This document shows positions 25,010 through 35,882 of a DNA stretch of 63,616 nt, piece after piece. Both the position numbers and the translations under genes were made by a program. Source of the DNA: an uncultured Oscillospiraceae bacterium (GTDB taxonomy: Bacteria; Bacillota; Clostridia; Oscillospirales; Ruminococcaceae); assembly GCA_900552945.1 (NCBI GenBank), contig USBI01000004.1, positions 1 to 63,616 of the forward strand. The letters are read 5' to 3'. Numbering within the stretch: the first letter of the stretch is position 1; each line of letters opens with the position of its first letter. The notes beneath the pieces are model-generated. The model saw only the letters and a program-made list of their open reading frames with translations. It was not told the origin of the DNA and searched no databases.

Positions 25010-25036
25010 TTAGCACTCACACTTTAAGAGTGCTAA
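25010..25036 (+). promoter_or_regulatory. CIRCE operator (HrcA binding site)
   Basis: TTAGCACTC-N9-GAGTGCTAA matches the CIRCE consensus exactly. It lies just downstream of the -10 box, so HrcA should repress groESL until heat or misfolded protein titrates GroEL. Confidence 0.97.
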
Positions 25037-25054
25037 AACCTTACAACAACATAG

Positions 25055-25351
<297 letters not shown>

Positions 25352-25368
25352 TTATACAGAGCTTTTAG

Positions 25369-27009
<1,641 letters not shown>

Positions 27010-27027
27010 TCGCTGAACAGTAAAATG

Positions 27028-27065
27028 AAAAACGGTTGGGAGCAATCCCAACCGTTTTTGTTTTA
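27028..27065. terminator. groEL terminator (bidirectional)
   Basis: AAAAACGGTTGGGA / TCCCAACCGTTTTT hairpin between groEL and the convergent oxidoreductase gene. Confidence 0.92.
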
Positions 27066-27113
27066 AAGAGACCGGACGATATAATTTGTTTCAATGCCGT
27101 CATTGAATGCGGC

Positions 27114-28235
27114 TCAATTCTTTTTGTTTTGTTCAATTTTTTCCAGAAGCGTCTGGTGGTAAAGGTCCGCGTCAAGGGGAAGGTGGATCATCGCGCCGTT
27201 CTGCCAGCCGGAAAGCATCATGGCGTTGACCAGTTCAAGGCTGTTGATACCGTCCAGGCCGTTCCACTTGTTTTCCGCGCCATAGAGAATGGCATCGGTA
27301 AAATTCTGGGTGACGTCCGGATGGGAAAACCCTTCCCTGGGCGGATATTCCACTGTGCTGACAACTGTTTTCAGTTTGCCAAAGGGATTGTTGTTGGTTT
27401 TGTTGTATTCCGGTTCCGGCATGTCTAATTTGTAAAAGGTCAGCCGGCGCCCTTCCGCAACAACCTTTCCGCTGTCGCAGGTAATCTCCAGACGGCTGGT
27501 ACCGGGAGCGTCCCCGGTGGATGCGATGAAGGTGCCGATCGCACCGTTTTTGTAGCGCATATAGGCGACCGCTTCATCCTCTACTTCGATGGGATGATAC
27601 TTTCCGCATTCGCAGAATGCCTGCACCTGTTCCGGCATGCCGAACAGCCACTGCCAGGTATCAATGGAATGGATGGCCTGGTTGAGCAACACTCCTCCGC
27701 CGTCGGTTTCATAGGTGCCGCGCCAAGGGGCGCTTGCGTAGTAGCAATTGCTCCGGTAAGAGATGGTCTCGATCCAGATCATCCGGCGAACCCGCCCGAG
27801 TTTTCCATTCTGGATCATTTCGCGCAGACGGACAAATGCCGGATTTGCGCGTTCCTGATACATGATAGAAAAAACCTTTCCGCTCTTTTTCGCGGCTTCG
27901 TTCATGGGGATGACCTGCTTTGTATAAACACCCGCCGGTTTTTCCACCAGTACATGAAGACCGGCTTCGAATGCCTTGATGGCAAGTTCCGGGTGGGAGT
28001 AGTGCGGGGTGACAATCATCACAGCATCGATCAGCCCGCTGTGCAGAAACTGATCATAATCAGTAAAGCCGGCCACATCATCCGGCAGCTGCTGTTTTGC
28101 GGAATCAATTGTGGATGGATGGTTGGCGCAGATCGCAGTCAGCCGCGCGCCTTCAATCTCGCCGTTTGCAAGATAACGGGCGTGCTGGCGGCCCATATTC
28201 GCCATGCCTACAATGCCGATGCGTACTTCGTTCAT
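27114..28235 (-). CDS. Gfo/Idh/MocA-family oxidoreductase
   Basis: A 373-residue protein. The N-terminal Rossmann domain begins VRIGIVGMANMGRQHARYL. The conserved EKP motif (HVLVEKPAGV, near residue 97) is intact, unlike the paralogue at 3.3 kb. The C-terminal oxidoreductase domain has AIHSIDTWQWLFG. Substrates in this family are sugars, inositols and related polyols; the exact one cannot be read. ATG 28235 follows AGGAGGAAA. It is a single gene, convergent with groEL. Confidence 0.9.
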   Translation of the reverse strand: MNEVRIGIVGMANMGRQHARYLANGEIEGARLTAICANHPSTIDSAKQQLPDDVAGFTDYDQFLHSGLIDAVMIVTPHYSHPELAIKAFEAGLHVLVEKPAGVYTKQVIPMNEAAKKSGKVFSIMYQERANPAFVRLREMIQNGKLGRVRRMIWIETISYRSNCYYASAPWRGTYETDGGGVLLNQAIHSIDTWQWLFGMPEQVQAFCECGKYHPIEVEDEAVAYMRYKNGAIGTFIASTGDAPGTSRLEITCDSGKVVAEGRRLTFYKLDMPEPEYNKTNNNPFGKLKTVVSTVEYPPREGFSHPDVTQNFTDAILYGAENKWNGLDGINSLELVNAMMLSGWQNGAMIHLPLDADLYHQTLLEKIEQNKKN

Positions 28236-28450
28236 TGCTGTTTCCTCCTGTGTGTTTTATAGCAGAGAATCAACGGACCTTAAAATCAGTATAGCACGCG
28301 GGAAAAGGAAAGGAAGCGTTTGGATAAAGATTTATCAGGATTTACAAAAATTGGGCTTTTTACTCGTTCAAACTGCTCAGGTGTTTGGAAAGTACTTGGA
28401 TTATTACGCAAAGATTTAGATTTTGTTCACTTTTCACAAGGTGGATACGT

Positions 28451-28456
28451 TATAAT
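28451..28456 (+). promoter_or_regulatory. -10 box of the two-component operon
   Basis: A perfect TATAAT 65 nt before the response-regulator start. The -35 region is poor, but it holds two TTCAC elements (28426-28437), as might serve a response-regulator box. The rest of the 28236-28520 gap shows no gene. Confidence 0.45.
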
Positions 28457-28520
28457 AAAAAAGAATGGAACATCAGTCAATGATTGTCGGTCCGAACCAA
28501 ATAATAAGGGGGTAAATGAA

Positions 28521-29213
28521 ATGTCAATAGGGAAAATTTTAGTGGTAGACGATGATAAGAATATCTGTGAACTGCTCCGTCTTTATCTGGAAAAAGAAGG
28601 ATACAATGTTTTGATCGCCAATGAGGGTGAAGAAGCGATCGCCAAGTTCAATGCGGCTAAACCTGATTTGATTCTTCTTGACATCATGCTGCCGACGCTG
28701 GACGGATGGCAGGTCTGCCGGGAGATTCGCAAGACCTCCAATGTGCCGATTATTATGCTGACGGCAAAAGGCGAGACGTTTGACAAGGTGCTTGGACTGG
28801 AACTCGGTGCGGACGACTATGTGGTCAAACCGTTTGATACCAAGGAGGTCATTGCCCGTGTAAAAGCGGTGCTTCGTCGAACCGGAAATTCTGTCCCGGC
28901 GACGGAAGCAAAAGAGGTTAATTATGACAAGCTCAGTGTCAACATGACTCGGTATGAGCTGAAAGTGGATGGAAAGGTGATCGACACTCCTCCGAAAGAG
29001 CTGGAGCTGCTGTTCCACCTTGCGTCCAATCCGAACCGTGTCTATACGCGTGATCAGCTGCTGGACGAGGTTTGGGGATTTGAATATTACGGCGATTCCC
29101 GTACCATTGATGTGCATGTGAAACGTCTGCGTGAAAAGCTGGAGGGCGTTTCTGACAAATGGTCGCTCAAGACGGTTTGGGGAGTCGGCTACAAATTTGA
29201 AGTGGCGGAATAA
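28521..29213 (+). CDS. OmpR/PhoB-family response regulator (WalR-like)
   Basis: A 230-residue regulator starting at ATG 28521, 9 nt after AAGGGGGT. The receiver domain (1-120) has the acidic pocket VVDDDK, the phospho-acceptor D54 (LILLDIMLP) and K103 (VVKPFD). The C-terminal winged helix (about 135-228) contains PPKELELLFHLASNPNRVYTRDQLLDEVWG in pieces and the DVHVKRLREKL recognition helix. It is paired with the histidine kinase 36 nt downstream and an HtrA protease, a context seen for cell-envelope regulators such as WalRK. The exact orthology is not settled. Confidence 0.92.
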   Translation: MSIGKILVVDDDKNICELLRLYLEKEGYNVLIANEGEEAIAKFNAAKPDLILLDIMLPTLDGWQVCREIRKTSNVPIIMLTAKGETFDKVLGLELGADDYVVKPFDTKEVIARVKAVLRRTGNSVPATEAKEVNYDKLSVNMTRYELKVDGKVIDTPPKELELLFHLASNPNRVYTRDQLLDEVWGFEYYGDSRTIDVHVKRLREKLEGVSDKWSLKTVWGVGYKFEVAE

Positions 29214-29249
29214 CGGCGGTTTCATTTTTTCGCCGCTGTGGAGGCAGTT

Positions 29250-30770
29250 ATGCAAAAAAGCCTTTTTACAAAATATTTCGCCATCTGTGTGGCGGTTATC
29301 CTTGTCGCTCTGACGGTTCTCGGTTCTATCCTTTTGCTGATATCGGCGCAGTATTTTCGGAGCGAAAAATATGATCTGCTTAAAAAGACAACGCAGAACG
29401 CGGTGGATTATACCATATCCAATTATCGCACACAGGATAATCAGGTGATTCTTGATGCGGATATTATCAATTCTTACCGCATTTTAGGCCGTTCGATTGA
29501 AGCGCAGGTGTTTTTGGTCAACAACTCCGGGCAAACGCTGTTGGTGGAAGGAATGCATATACAGGGCGATGATTCGACCGCGGATTATTTGAGCGGTTCG
29601 GATAACGCATATTCTTCTGTTCTGCTTCCTTATTCCATCCCGGAAAACATATTAAAGCAGGTGCGTGAAGACGGAGAGTACTTTGAAGTTGGCACATTGG
29701 GCGGGATTTATAAGAGTCAGACTTATATTTACGGGGCACCGGTCGTGCTGGAAGACGGAACACTGATCGCTTACCTGTTCCTGTCTGCCCCGGCAACCGC
29801 AATGGGGGATTTTCTGCTGCAGATTTTGCAGATGTTTTCCATTTCCTCAATATTTGTTATTTTCCTGTGTTTTATCATTTTTTATTTTGTCACTCTTCAG
29901 ATGGTCAAGCCGCTTCGGCGGATGGCGCATGCGGCTGCCCGGTTTGGCAGCGGGGACTTTACGACCCGGCTTGAGGTACACGGGGAAGATGAGATCGCTC
30001 AGCTCGCTTCTGCGCTGAACAATATGGCCCAGTCGCTTTCGGTTCTGGAAGCCAGCAGAAGAAGTTTTGTGGCGAATGTTTCTCACGAACTGCGTACGCC
30101 GATGACCACCATTGCCGGTTTTGTGGATGGAATACTGGACGGGACAATCCCGCCGGAAAAAGAAAGAGAATACCTGCATACGGTTTCGGACGAGGTCAAA
30201 CGACTTTCCCGTCTGGTACGGGCAATGCTCAATATGTCCAAAATCGAAAGCGGCGAGGTGAAGATCAACCAGACGGATTTTGATATGCTGGATGTGATCC
30301 TGCAGACGCTCTTTAGTTTTGAGAAGAACATTGAGGCAAAGGCCGTTGATATTCAGGGACTGGATCGCGATAAGGTTATTGTGTCAGCCGATCAGGATCT
30401 GATCCACCAGGTGGTCTACAATCTTATTGAAAACGCTGTGAAGTTTGTGAATCCGGGCGGCGTGATTTCATTTGGATTCCGCGCACAGGGCGGGAATACT
30501 TATGTTACCATACGCAACAGCGGTGCCGGCCTTTCCAGAGAAGAAGTGCAGCATGTGTTTGAACGGTTTTATAAAACCGACAAATCACGCAGTTTGGATA
30601 CAAACGGCGTGGGCTTGGGACTGTATATCGTTCGTTCAATCGTCAATCTTCATGGAGGAGAGATCACGGTTCGCTCGGTGGAAGGGGAGTATTGTGAATT
30701 TGAGTTTTATGTTCCAAGCGGAAAGGTTTCCAAGGCGATGAAAAAGTTGCCGGGAAAAGAATCGGTTTGA
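29250..30770 (+). CDS. sensor histidine kinase (HAMP-HisKA-HATPase)
   Basis: A 506-residue kinase starting at ATG 29250, 6 nt after GGAGG. Two membrane helices (about 10-35 and 190-218) flank an extracytoplasmic sensor of about 150 residues. A HAMP domain follows (about 218-270), then the dimerisation domain with H279 in FVANVSHELRTPM. The ATP-binding domain has the N box (LIENAVKF), a NSGAGLS G1 box and GVGLGLYIV. It phosphorylates the response regulator encoded just upstream. There is no PAS domain, unlike classical WalK. Envelope stress is the probable signal, inferred from the downstream htrA gene. Confidence 0.93.
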   Translation: MQKSLFTKYFAICVAVILVALTVLGSILLLISAQYFRSEKYDLLKKTTQNAVDYTISNYRTQDNQVILDADIINSYRILGRSIEAQVFLVNNSGQTLLVEGMHIQGDDSTADYLSGSDNAYSSVLLPYSIPENILKQVREDGEYFEVGTLGGIYKSQTYIYGAPVVLEDGTLIAYLFLSAPATAMGDFLLQILQMFSISSIFVIFLCFIIFYFVTLQMVKPLRRMAHAAARFGSGDFTTRLEVHGEDEIAQLASALNNMAQSLSVLEASRRSFVANVSHELRTPMTTIAGFVDGILDGTIPPEKEREYLHTVSDEVKRLSRLVRAMLNMSKIESGEVKINQTDFDMLDVILQTLFSFEKNIEAKAVDIQGLDRDKVIVSADQDLIHQVVYNLIENAVKFVNPGGVISFGFRAQGGNTYVTIRNSGAGLSREEVQHVFERFYKTDKSRSLDTNGVGLGLYIVRSIVNLHGGEITVRSVEGEYCEFEFYVPSGKVSKAMKKLPGKESV

Positions 30771-30801
30771 TGGATAACACAAACGATTTAGGTGAATTTA
30801 T

Positions 30802-32349
30802 ATGAATCAAAAGGAAAATGAGTTTGAAAATAGCTCCGGACAGGAGAACTGTTCGCAAGAGGCGCAGCAGCCTGATTGGAACGGACCCGACGGTTCTGAG
30901 CGGATGACTGCCGAAGCTTCCGAATTGGGAAGTGAACCATCCAATCAGCATGAATCTGCGGACCGGCAGGCTGGTCAGGGAGCCTGTTCGGCTTCTAAAG
31001 AGCCCTTTTCCAGCGCTGAAACAGATAGGCCGGAGGGTGAGCCGTTTCTGGGGCAGCAGACGGCCGGGCCGTCTACTCCGCCGGCCGACCGTGTAAAGGA
31101 GTTTCGCTGGGAAGATGTAGAACCGGGCTTGTATGGGCGGCGTTCCATCAACAGGGGAAGAAGAAAGCCGGAAAACGAACCAAAAGCATTGCGCGTTTTT
31201 GCCGTTGTGGTCAGCTGCGTGCTGGCGGTGACGCTCGGAATGCTTGCGTTTGTTCTGGTGGTGGATCTGCGTGGGAATCTTACAGATAACGGTGTATCGG
31301 ATTATTCTACCGGGTCGTCAGAAGAGAAAGAATACTCGGGTCATGAGGATGGACCAAGTTTGGTGTTGAGTGACACGCCGGATTCTTCCAGTGAGATACC
31401 GGTGACCGGCGGTGTGTTGACCATACCGCAGATCGCAGCGAAAGTGCGTCCGTCGGTAGTGGGTATCGTTTCTTATACAGAGGAAAGCGGAATGCAGGCT
31501 TCCGGTGTGGGTTCCGGTATCATTATGACGAGTGACGGATACATCATTACCAATGAGCACGTGATTGCCGATGCCGCCGCGGTCAAAGTGGTCATGGAAA
31601 ACGGCGACGAATTCGAGGCGGAGATCGTTGGCGCGGATAGCAAGACTGACCTTGCCGTGGTCAAAATTGAGCAGGATAATCTTACTCCTGCGGAATTTGG
31701 CGATTCGGACAAACTGGTGGCGGGAGAAACGGTCGTTGCGATCGGAAATCCCGGAGGGCTTAAATATGCGGGAAGCGTGACACAGGGAATCGTTTCGGCA
31801 ACCAACCGCCTTGTTTCCGCATCTTCTGACACGAGCTATACGCTCAACTGCATTCAGACCGATACAGCCATCAATCCCGGTAATTCAGGCGGTCCGCTGG
31901 TCAATGTGTATGGACAGGTCATTGGAATCAACTCGTCAAAAATTGCCAAAACCGGTTATGAGGGAATGGCCTTTTCCATTGCGATCAACGAAGCGAAACC
32001 GATCATTGACAAATTGATTCAATATGGCTACGTTCCGGATCGTATGCGCATTGGCCTTACGGTCACGCCAATTGATGAGGTTCTGTCTGAACTTTATGGT
32101 GTGCCGGTTGGCTTAAGGGTCCTTTCAGTGGAAGACGGTACCGATGCCAAAGCGCAAGGTATTGAGGTCGGAGACATTATTGTGAAGGCAGACGGCAATG
32201 AAATGACGGAATTCAGCGATCTTTCTGATCTGCTCAGCGAAAAAAAGGCGGGAGACAGCATTGTGTTGGATATCTATCGCCCAACCTCGGATGAAAACGG
32301 GCGGAATTTTCAAGTGGTTGTAAAACTGATTGAAGAACGGGGAAATTGA
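30802..32349 (+). CDS. htrA: HtrA/DegP-like S1C serine protease with PDZ domain
   Basis: A 515-residue membrane-anchored protease. A long charged cytoplasmic N-terminus (1-130) is followed by one membrane helix (about 131-154). The trypsin-like domain has H253 (ITNEHVI), D283 (SKTDLAVVKI) and S362 (INPGNSGGPL). One PDZ domain (about 405-505) contains LRVLSVEDGTDAKAQGIEVGD in pieces. It degrades or refolds damaged proteins outside the membrane. It follows the kinase gene by 31 nt and ends the three-gene operon at a terminator, suggesting it is an output of the two-component system. Confidence 0.93.
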   Translation: MNQKENEFENSSGQENCSQEAQQPDWNGPDGSERMTAEASELGSEPSNQHESADRQAGQGACSASKEPFSSAETDRPEGEPFLGQQTAGPSTPPADRVKEFRWEDVEPGLYGRRSINRGRRKPENEPKALRVFAVVVSCVLAVTLGMLAFVLVVDLRGNLTDNGVSDYSTGSSEEKEYSGHEDGPSLVLSDTPDSSSEIPVTGGVLTIPQIAAKVRPSVVGIVSYTEESGMQASGVGSGIIMTSDGYIITNEHVIADAAAVKVVMENGDEFEAEIVGADSKTDLAVVKIEQDNLTPAEFGDSDKLVAGETVVAIGNPGGLKYAGSVTQGIVSATNRLVSASSDTSYTLNCIQTDTAINPGNSGGPLVNVYGQVIGINSSKIAKTGYEGMAFSIAINEAKPIIDKLIQYGYVPDRMRIGLTVTPIDEVLSELYGVPVGLRVLSVEDGTDAKAQGIEVGDIIVKADGNEMTEFSDLSDLLSEKKAGDSIVLDIYRPTSDENGRNFQVVVKLIEERGN

Positions 32350-32361
32350 TCTTCGGCCCTT

Positions 32362-32392
32362 ATCCCGGCGCATCATGCGCCGGGATTTTTTG
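32362..32392 (+). terminator. terminator of the two-component/htrA operon
   Basis: ATCCCGGCGCA / TGCGCCGGGATTTTTT hairpin 12 nt after htrA. Confidence 0.9.
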
Positions 32393-32395
32393 CTG

Positions 32396-32758
32396 TATTA
32401 TCTGTAACGACGAAATAAAGGAGAGCTTTTACATTTGCGAGAGGACACCCTAACCTAAGAGAGTGTTTTATATTCCGCCGGAAAGACAGGTTGCGCTTTT
32501 CTCTTTTTTGCATATGATGAATTATAAGCAGGAAAACCAGCGGGCGAGCGGCAGAAGTGACGGCCGCTGCCGTCCCCAGAAAAGCTTTGCCGCGCATGCA
32601 GATGCGGCTTGCCTGCTTTTTATAAATTGTTGCCGCCGCGGATGAGATCATCTGCGGCGGCTTGCATTTTTGCGGGGTATGAAACTTTGATTGCAATACG
32701 ACCGGTTTGAATTTGTTTGAACGGCTCAAAGGCGGAGTATTCCGAACTGCCTGAACAT
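32396..32758. other. intergenic region with several hairpins, no assignable gene
   Basis: About 360 nt. The only start with a ribosome site is a seven-codon frame (AAAGGAGAGC, TTG near 32433). Three structures stand out: a small ACACCCT/AGAGTGT hairpin near 32443-32466, a CCGCATCTGCATGCG-type dyad near 32590-32612, and a perfect GCCGCCGCGGATGA / TCATCTGCGGCGGC hairpin (about 32630-32660) followed by TTGCATTTTT that could terminate a transcript. Longer open frames on either strand lack ribosome sites and conserved features. A small RNA is possible. Confidence 0.35.
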
Positions 32759-32791
32759 AAAAAAGCCGTCGCATTAACGACGGCTTTTTGC
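32759..32791 (-). terminator. terminator of the AEC transporter gene
   Basis: AAAAAAGCCGTCG / CGACGGCTTTTT hairpin, 14 nt past the stop of the minus-strand AEC gene. Confidence 0.9.
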
Positions 32792-32804
32792 ATTTATAGA
32801 ATGT

Positions 32805-33764
32805 TTATTTTACCAGATATGGAATCAATGGCAAAAGCAGACTGTGCAGCCACTGATAGAAAAAGCAGATGAGCGGGATGCTGACGATCCCGATGAGTGT
32901 ACAAACGCTGAACAGTTCAGCCGCATACAGCTCGTCACATTTGTGCCTTGCGGCAAACATCATAATAGCCACAGCAGGCGGGGCGGCTGCACCCATCAGA
33001 ACAGTCAGCGCGACCATTTCTCCCACGGGAAGAAAGGCGAAAATTGTCGCACAAATCACCGGAATGAGCAGCAGGCGAACAGCACTCACTGCGTAAAACC
33101 GGACTTTTGTAAATGCTTTCAAAATGTTTGTCTGCGCAATGAACGCTCCTGCAACGATCATGGCCAGCGGGGAATTCATGCTGCCGATAAAATTAATCGG
33201 ATCGTAGACAACGTTCGGAAGACGAATCTGGAAGAAAAACAGAATTACGCCGAGCAGGATCGCAATAATGGTTGGCGCTTTCAAACAGTTAACCAGTTCA
33301 GAGGCTTTCATTTTACCGGTGAAAATCCCAATGCCCTGCGTCCACATAAATAAATTGGAAATGGCAATGTAAGCGGTAATATACAAAACGCCTTCGTTCC
33401 CAAACATGGCATAGACCAGCGGTGTTCCAAAAAAACCGCAGTTTGTGTAGATGCAAGCCAGACGGTCTACCTTGTATTTCATTTCCGGAGATTTTTTTAA
33501 TACGATCCGGGTAATGACCATCATAAGCAGAATGGAAACAGCGGAAAGAACAAACGCGGTTAGAAGTCCGCTCACCACACGCGCTTCCAGTTCGGTTTGG
33601 AATGAGATGAAAATAATAAAAGGATTGACAACCAGCAAAAGCAGGTTGGAAAGCTGAAGATTGGTGGTTTGAGAGATAATGTGTATCCGGTAACAAACAT
33701 ACCCGACAATGATCATGATAAACATGACGATTGCCTGGTAGAGCACAGTCATTGCAATGTCCAT
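32805..33764 (-). CDS. AEC-family (auxin efflux carrier-like) transporter
   Basis: A 319-residue membrane protein with about ten helices in two halves. Each half has the broken-helix arrangement of the family: GYVCYRIHIISQTTNLQLSNLLLLVVNPFIIF (in pieces) in the first half, and the second ends with GAAAPPAVAIMMFAARHKCDELYAAELFSVCTLIGIVSIP. Bacterial members export or import small organic acids such as malate. ATG 33764 follows AGAGGA. It is downstream of, and parallel to, the aldo/keto reductase gene but separated from it by a terminator. Confidence 0.88.
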   Translation of the reverse strand: MDIAMTVLYQAIVMFIMIIVGYVCYRIHIISQTTNLQLSNLLLLVVNPFIIFISFQTELEARVVSGLLTAFVLSAVSILLMMVITRIVLKKSPEMKYKVDRLACIYTNCGFFGTPLVYAMFGNEGVLYITAYIAISNLFMWTQGIGIFTGKMKASELVNCLKAPTIIAILLGVILFFFQIRLPNVVYDPINFIGSMNSPLAMIVAGAFIAQTNILKAFTKVRFYAVSAVRLLLIPVICATIFAFLPVGEMVALTVLMGAAAPPAVAIMMFAARHKCDELYAAELFSVCTLIGIVSIPLICFFYQWLHSLLLPLIPYLVK

Positions 33765-33789
33765 GGGTGGTATCCTCTTCTTTAAGAAT

Positions 33790-33827
33790 GAAAATCTTCC
33801 CTCCCATAACGGGAGAGAAGATTTTTG
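33790..33827. terminator. terminator between the aldo/keto reductase and AEC genes
   Basis: AAAATCTTCTCTCCC-like hairpin (AAAATCTTCCCTCCC / GGGAGAGAAGATTTTT) directly after the stop of the minus-strand aldo/keto reductase gene. Confidence 0.85.
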
Positions 33828-33832
33828 TACGG

Positions 33833-34966
33833 CTACAGGGATTGAATTGCCTGGTCGATTTCGGTCATTCGGCCGGGAATATCAATCATCTGCGGACAAT
33901 GCTCAGCACAGGCGCCACATGCGATACAATCGCCGGGGAGCGGACCGTCTTTTGCTTTCTGGACCTCTTCGTTGAACGCATAGGAGGATCCGGTATACAT
34001 ATAACGATTGTACATGGCAAACACGTTCGGAATGTCGATCTTCTGCGGGCAGTATTCCACGCAGTAACGGCAGGCGGTACAGGGAATGGTGCGAATTTGT
34101 TCGCGGATCTTGAGCGCTTGTGCGACCCGTTTGTAATCATCTTCCGTAAAGGCTTCAAAGTGCTCGAATGTATGTACATTATCTTCCACCTGTTCCATGG
34201 TTGACATACCGCTTAAAATTACATGAACATTGGGAAGCGAAGCACAGTACCGCATCGCCCAGGAAGCGATGGAATCATCCGGACGGCTTTCTTTGAGAAC
34301 GGCATTTGCTTCCGGGCAGAGGTCAGCAAGCGCGCCGCCGCGCACCGGTTCCATAACAACGACCGGAATTCCTTTTTTGGTGAGGATCTCGTACTGGGCT
34401 TTGGCGTTCTGGTAGTCCCAGTCAAGGTAGTTGAGCTGGATTTGGGTGAATTCCCAGCCGTCGTAATAATCAACGATTTCCTGCAGCACTTCCGGCGAGT
34501 CGTGGAACGAGAAACCAATGTGGCGAATCTGACCAGCCGCTTTGCGTTTTTCCAGTTTGTCCAAGATTTTGAGATCTTTCATGCGTTTGAAAGTGCCGGC
34601 ATTAAGCCCGTGAACCAGGTAAAAATCAAAGTAGCCGGCGCCGGTTTTTTCAAGCTGTTCGTCAAAGATTTTGTCTACGGCAGCCTCAGAAACTTCCGGC
34701 ATGAAACCGACCGGGAATTTTGTGGCAAGATTGTAACTTTCGCGGGGATAACGGGAGAGCGCTTCTTTGACAAATTCTTCGGATTCGCCGCCGTGATAGC
34801 GGTAAGCGGTGTCAAAATAATTGACGCCGTGCTGATAAGCGTAATCGATCATCTCAAGTGCTTTTTCACGGTCGATTTTTCCGTCTGCTCTGGTCGGGAA
34901 CCGCATGCAGCCGAATCCCAGGCGGGAAACTTCAATTCCCATTTTTTTAAACAATTTCTTTTGCAT
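33833..34966 (-). CDS. aldo/keto reductase with C-terminal 2x[4Fe-4S] ferredoxin domain
   Basis: A 377-residue protein; ATG 34966 lies 6 nt after GGAGG, and an ATG four codons upstream precedes that site. The TIM-barrel domain (1-270) has the FGCMRFPT opening, the DTAYRYHGGESE segment with the catalytic tyrosine, and FYLVHG. The C-terminal domain holds two cysteine clusters, CTACRYCVEYCP (near 285) and CIACGACAEHCP (near 345), which should bind two [4Fe-4S] clusters. This fusion is common in anaerobes, where ferredoxin may replace NADPH as electron source; the substrate is unknown. Confidence 0.93.
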   Translation of the reverse strand: MQKKLFKKMGIEVSRLGFGCMRFPTRADGKIDREKALEMIDYAYQHGVNYFDTAYRYHGGESEEFVKEALSRYPRESYNLATKFPVGFMPEVSEAAVDKIFDEQLEKTGAGYFDFYLVHGLNAGTFKRMKDLKILDKLEKRKAAGQIRHIGFSFHDSPEVLQEIVDYYDGWEFTQIQLNYLDWDYQNAKAQYEILTKKGIPVVVMEPVRGGALADLCPEANAVLKESRPDDSIASWAMRYCASLPNVHVILSGMSTMEQVEDNVHTFEHFEAFTEDDYKRVAQALKIREQIRTIPCTACRYCVEYCPQKIDIPNVFAMYNRYMYTGSSYAFNEEVQKAKDGPLPGDCIACGACAEHCPQMIDIPGRMTEIDQAIQSL

Positions 34967-35132
34967 AGCATCCTCCATTTGTTACTGTGTCATTTGCCTG
35001 TTTTCTAATTTTAGTATAGTACAAACCATGGAATTGTCAAACCAATTTTTGTGGATTGCCGGCTAATGTAACATAAGGAGCGCAAATTTACAAAAAAATC
35101 AGGCTTGGCCGTGTGTTTGACGCTTTACTTTG

Positions 35133-35161
35133 TTGACGAATCAAACAAAATATTATACAAT
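35133..35161 (+). promoter_or_regulatory. sigma-A promoter of rpe
   Basis: TTGACG and TACAAT are separated by 17 nt, with the start codon about 58 nt further on. Confidence 0.75.
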
Positions 35162-35218
35162 AAATTAGAATATATTATAAATGAGCGGCGCCTTATTTGC
35201 TTTGCGCCGGGGGGTAAC

Positions 35219-35872
35219 ATGAAAGTATTAATTTCGCCTTCCATTCTTGCAGCGGATTTTACTGTTCTTGGAAAAGAAATAGCCCGTATGGAACAGGCTG
35301 GGGCAGATATGCTTCATTTTGACGTTATGGACGGCGTATTTGTTCCCAACATTTCGTTTGGGTTGCCTGTACTGAAATCGATCAGGGGGTCCAGTAATCT
35401 TTTATTTGATGTTCATTTAATGATCTGTGATCCGCTTGCCTATGCCGAGCGTTTCGCACAGGCCGGGGCAGACAGCATTACGTTTCACTACGAGTCTCAA
35501 TCGGACGCTCAGGCGGTGATCCGTCAGATCCGTTCTCTTGGCAAACGCGTGGGAATGTCAATCCGCCCGGGAACATGTTTGTCGGAAGTGCTTCCGCTTC
35601 TGCCACAGCTGGATATGCTGCTTATCATGACAGTTGAACCGGGATTTGGCGGCCAGAGCTTTATGGAAGACATGTTGGAGAAAATCAAAGCGGCGCGCGC
35701 GTTTGCGTCTGAAAATGGGCTTTCGCTGGACATTCAGGTGGATGGCGGCATTAATGAAAAAACCGCGCCAAAAGCGGTTGCTGCTGGCGCGAATGTGCTG
35801 GTAACCGGTTCTTATCTGTTCCGAAGCGAAGATCCTGCCCGTTCCATGGCGCTGCTGCGCGGCGAGAAATAA
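35219..35872 (+). CDS. rpe: ribulose-phosphate 3-epimerase
   Basis: A 217-residue TIM-barrel enzyme of canonical length. It starts at ATG 35219 after GGGGGG, so the open frame upstream of it is untranslated. Signatures are ISPSILAADF, the metal-binding FDVMDGVFVPNISFG, VHLMI, MTVEPGFGGQSF and VDGGI. It interconverts ribulose-5-phosphate and xylulose-5-phosphate in the pentose phosphate pathway. It has its own promoter; the neighbouring mecA gene converges on it with only 10 nt between. Confidence 0.96.
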   Translation: MKVLISPSILAADFTVLGKEIARMEQAGADMLHFDVMDGVFVPNISFGLPVLKSIRGSSNLLFDVHLMICDPLAYAERFAQAGADSITFHYESQSDAQAVIRQIRSLGKRVGMSIRPGTCLSEVLPLLPQLDMLLIMTVEPGFGGQSFMEDMLEKIKAARAFASENGLSLDIQVDGGINEKTAPKAVAAGANVLVTGSYLFRSEDPARSMALLRGEK

Positions 35873-35882
35873 GCAGGGCTGT

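Noticed and set aside
32463..32645. 60-residue open frame in the 32.4-32.8 kb gap
   Set aside because: No ribosome site, unusual composition, and it crosses several hairpins.
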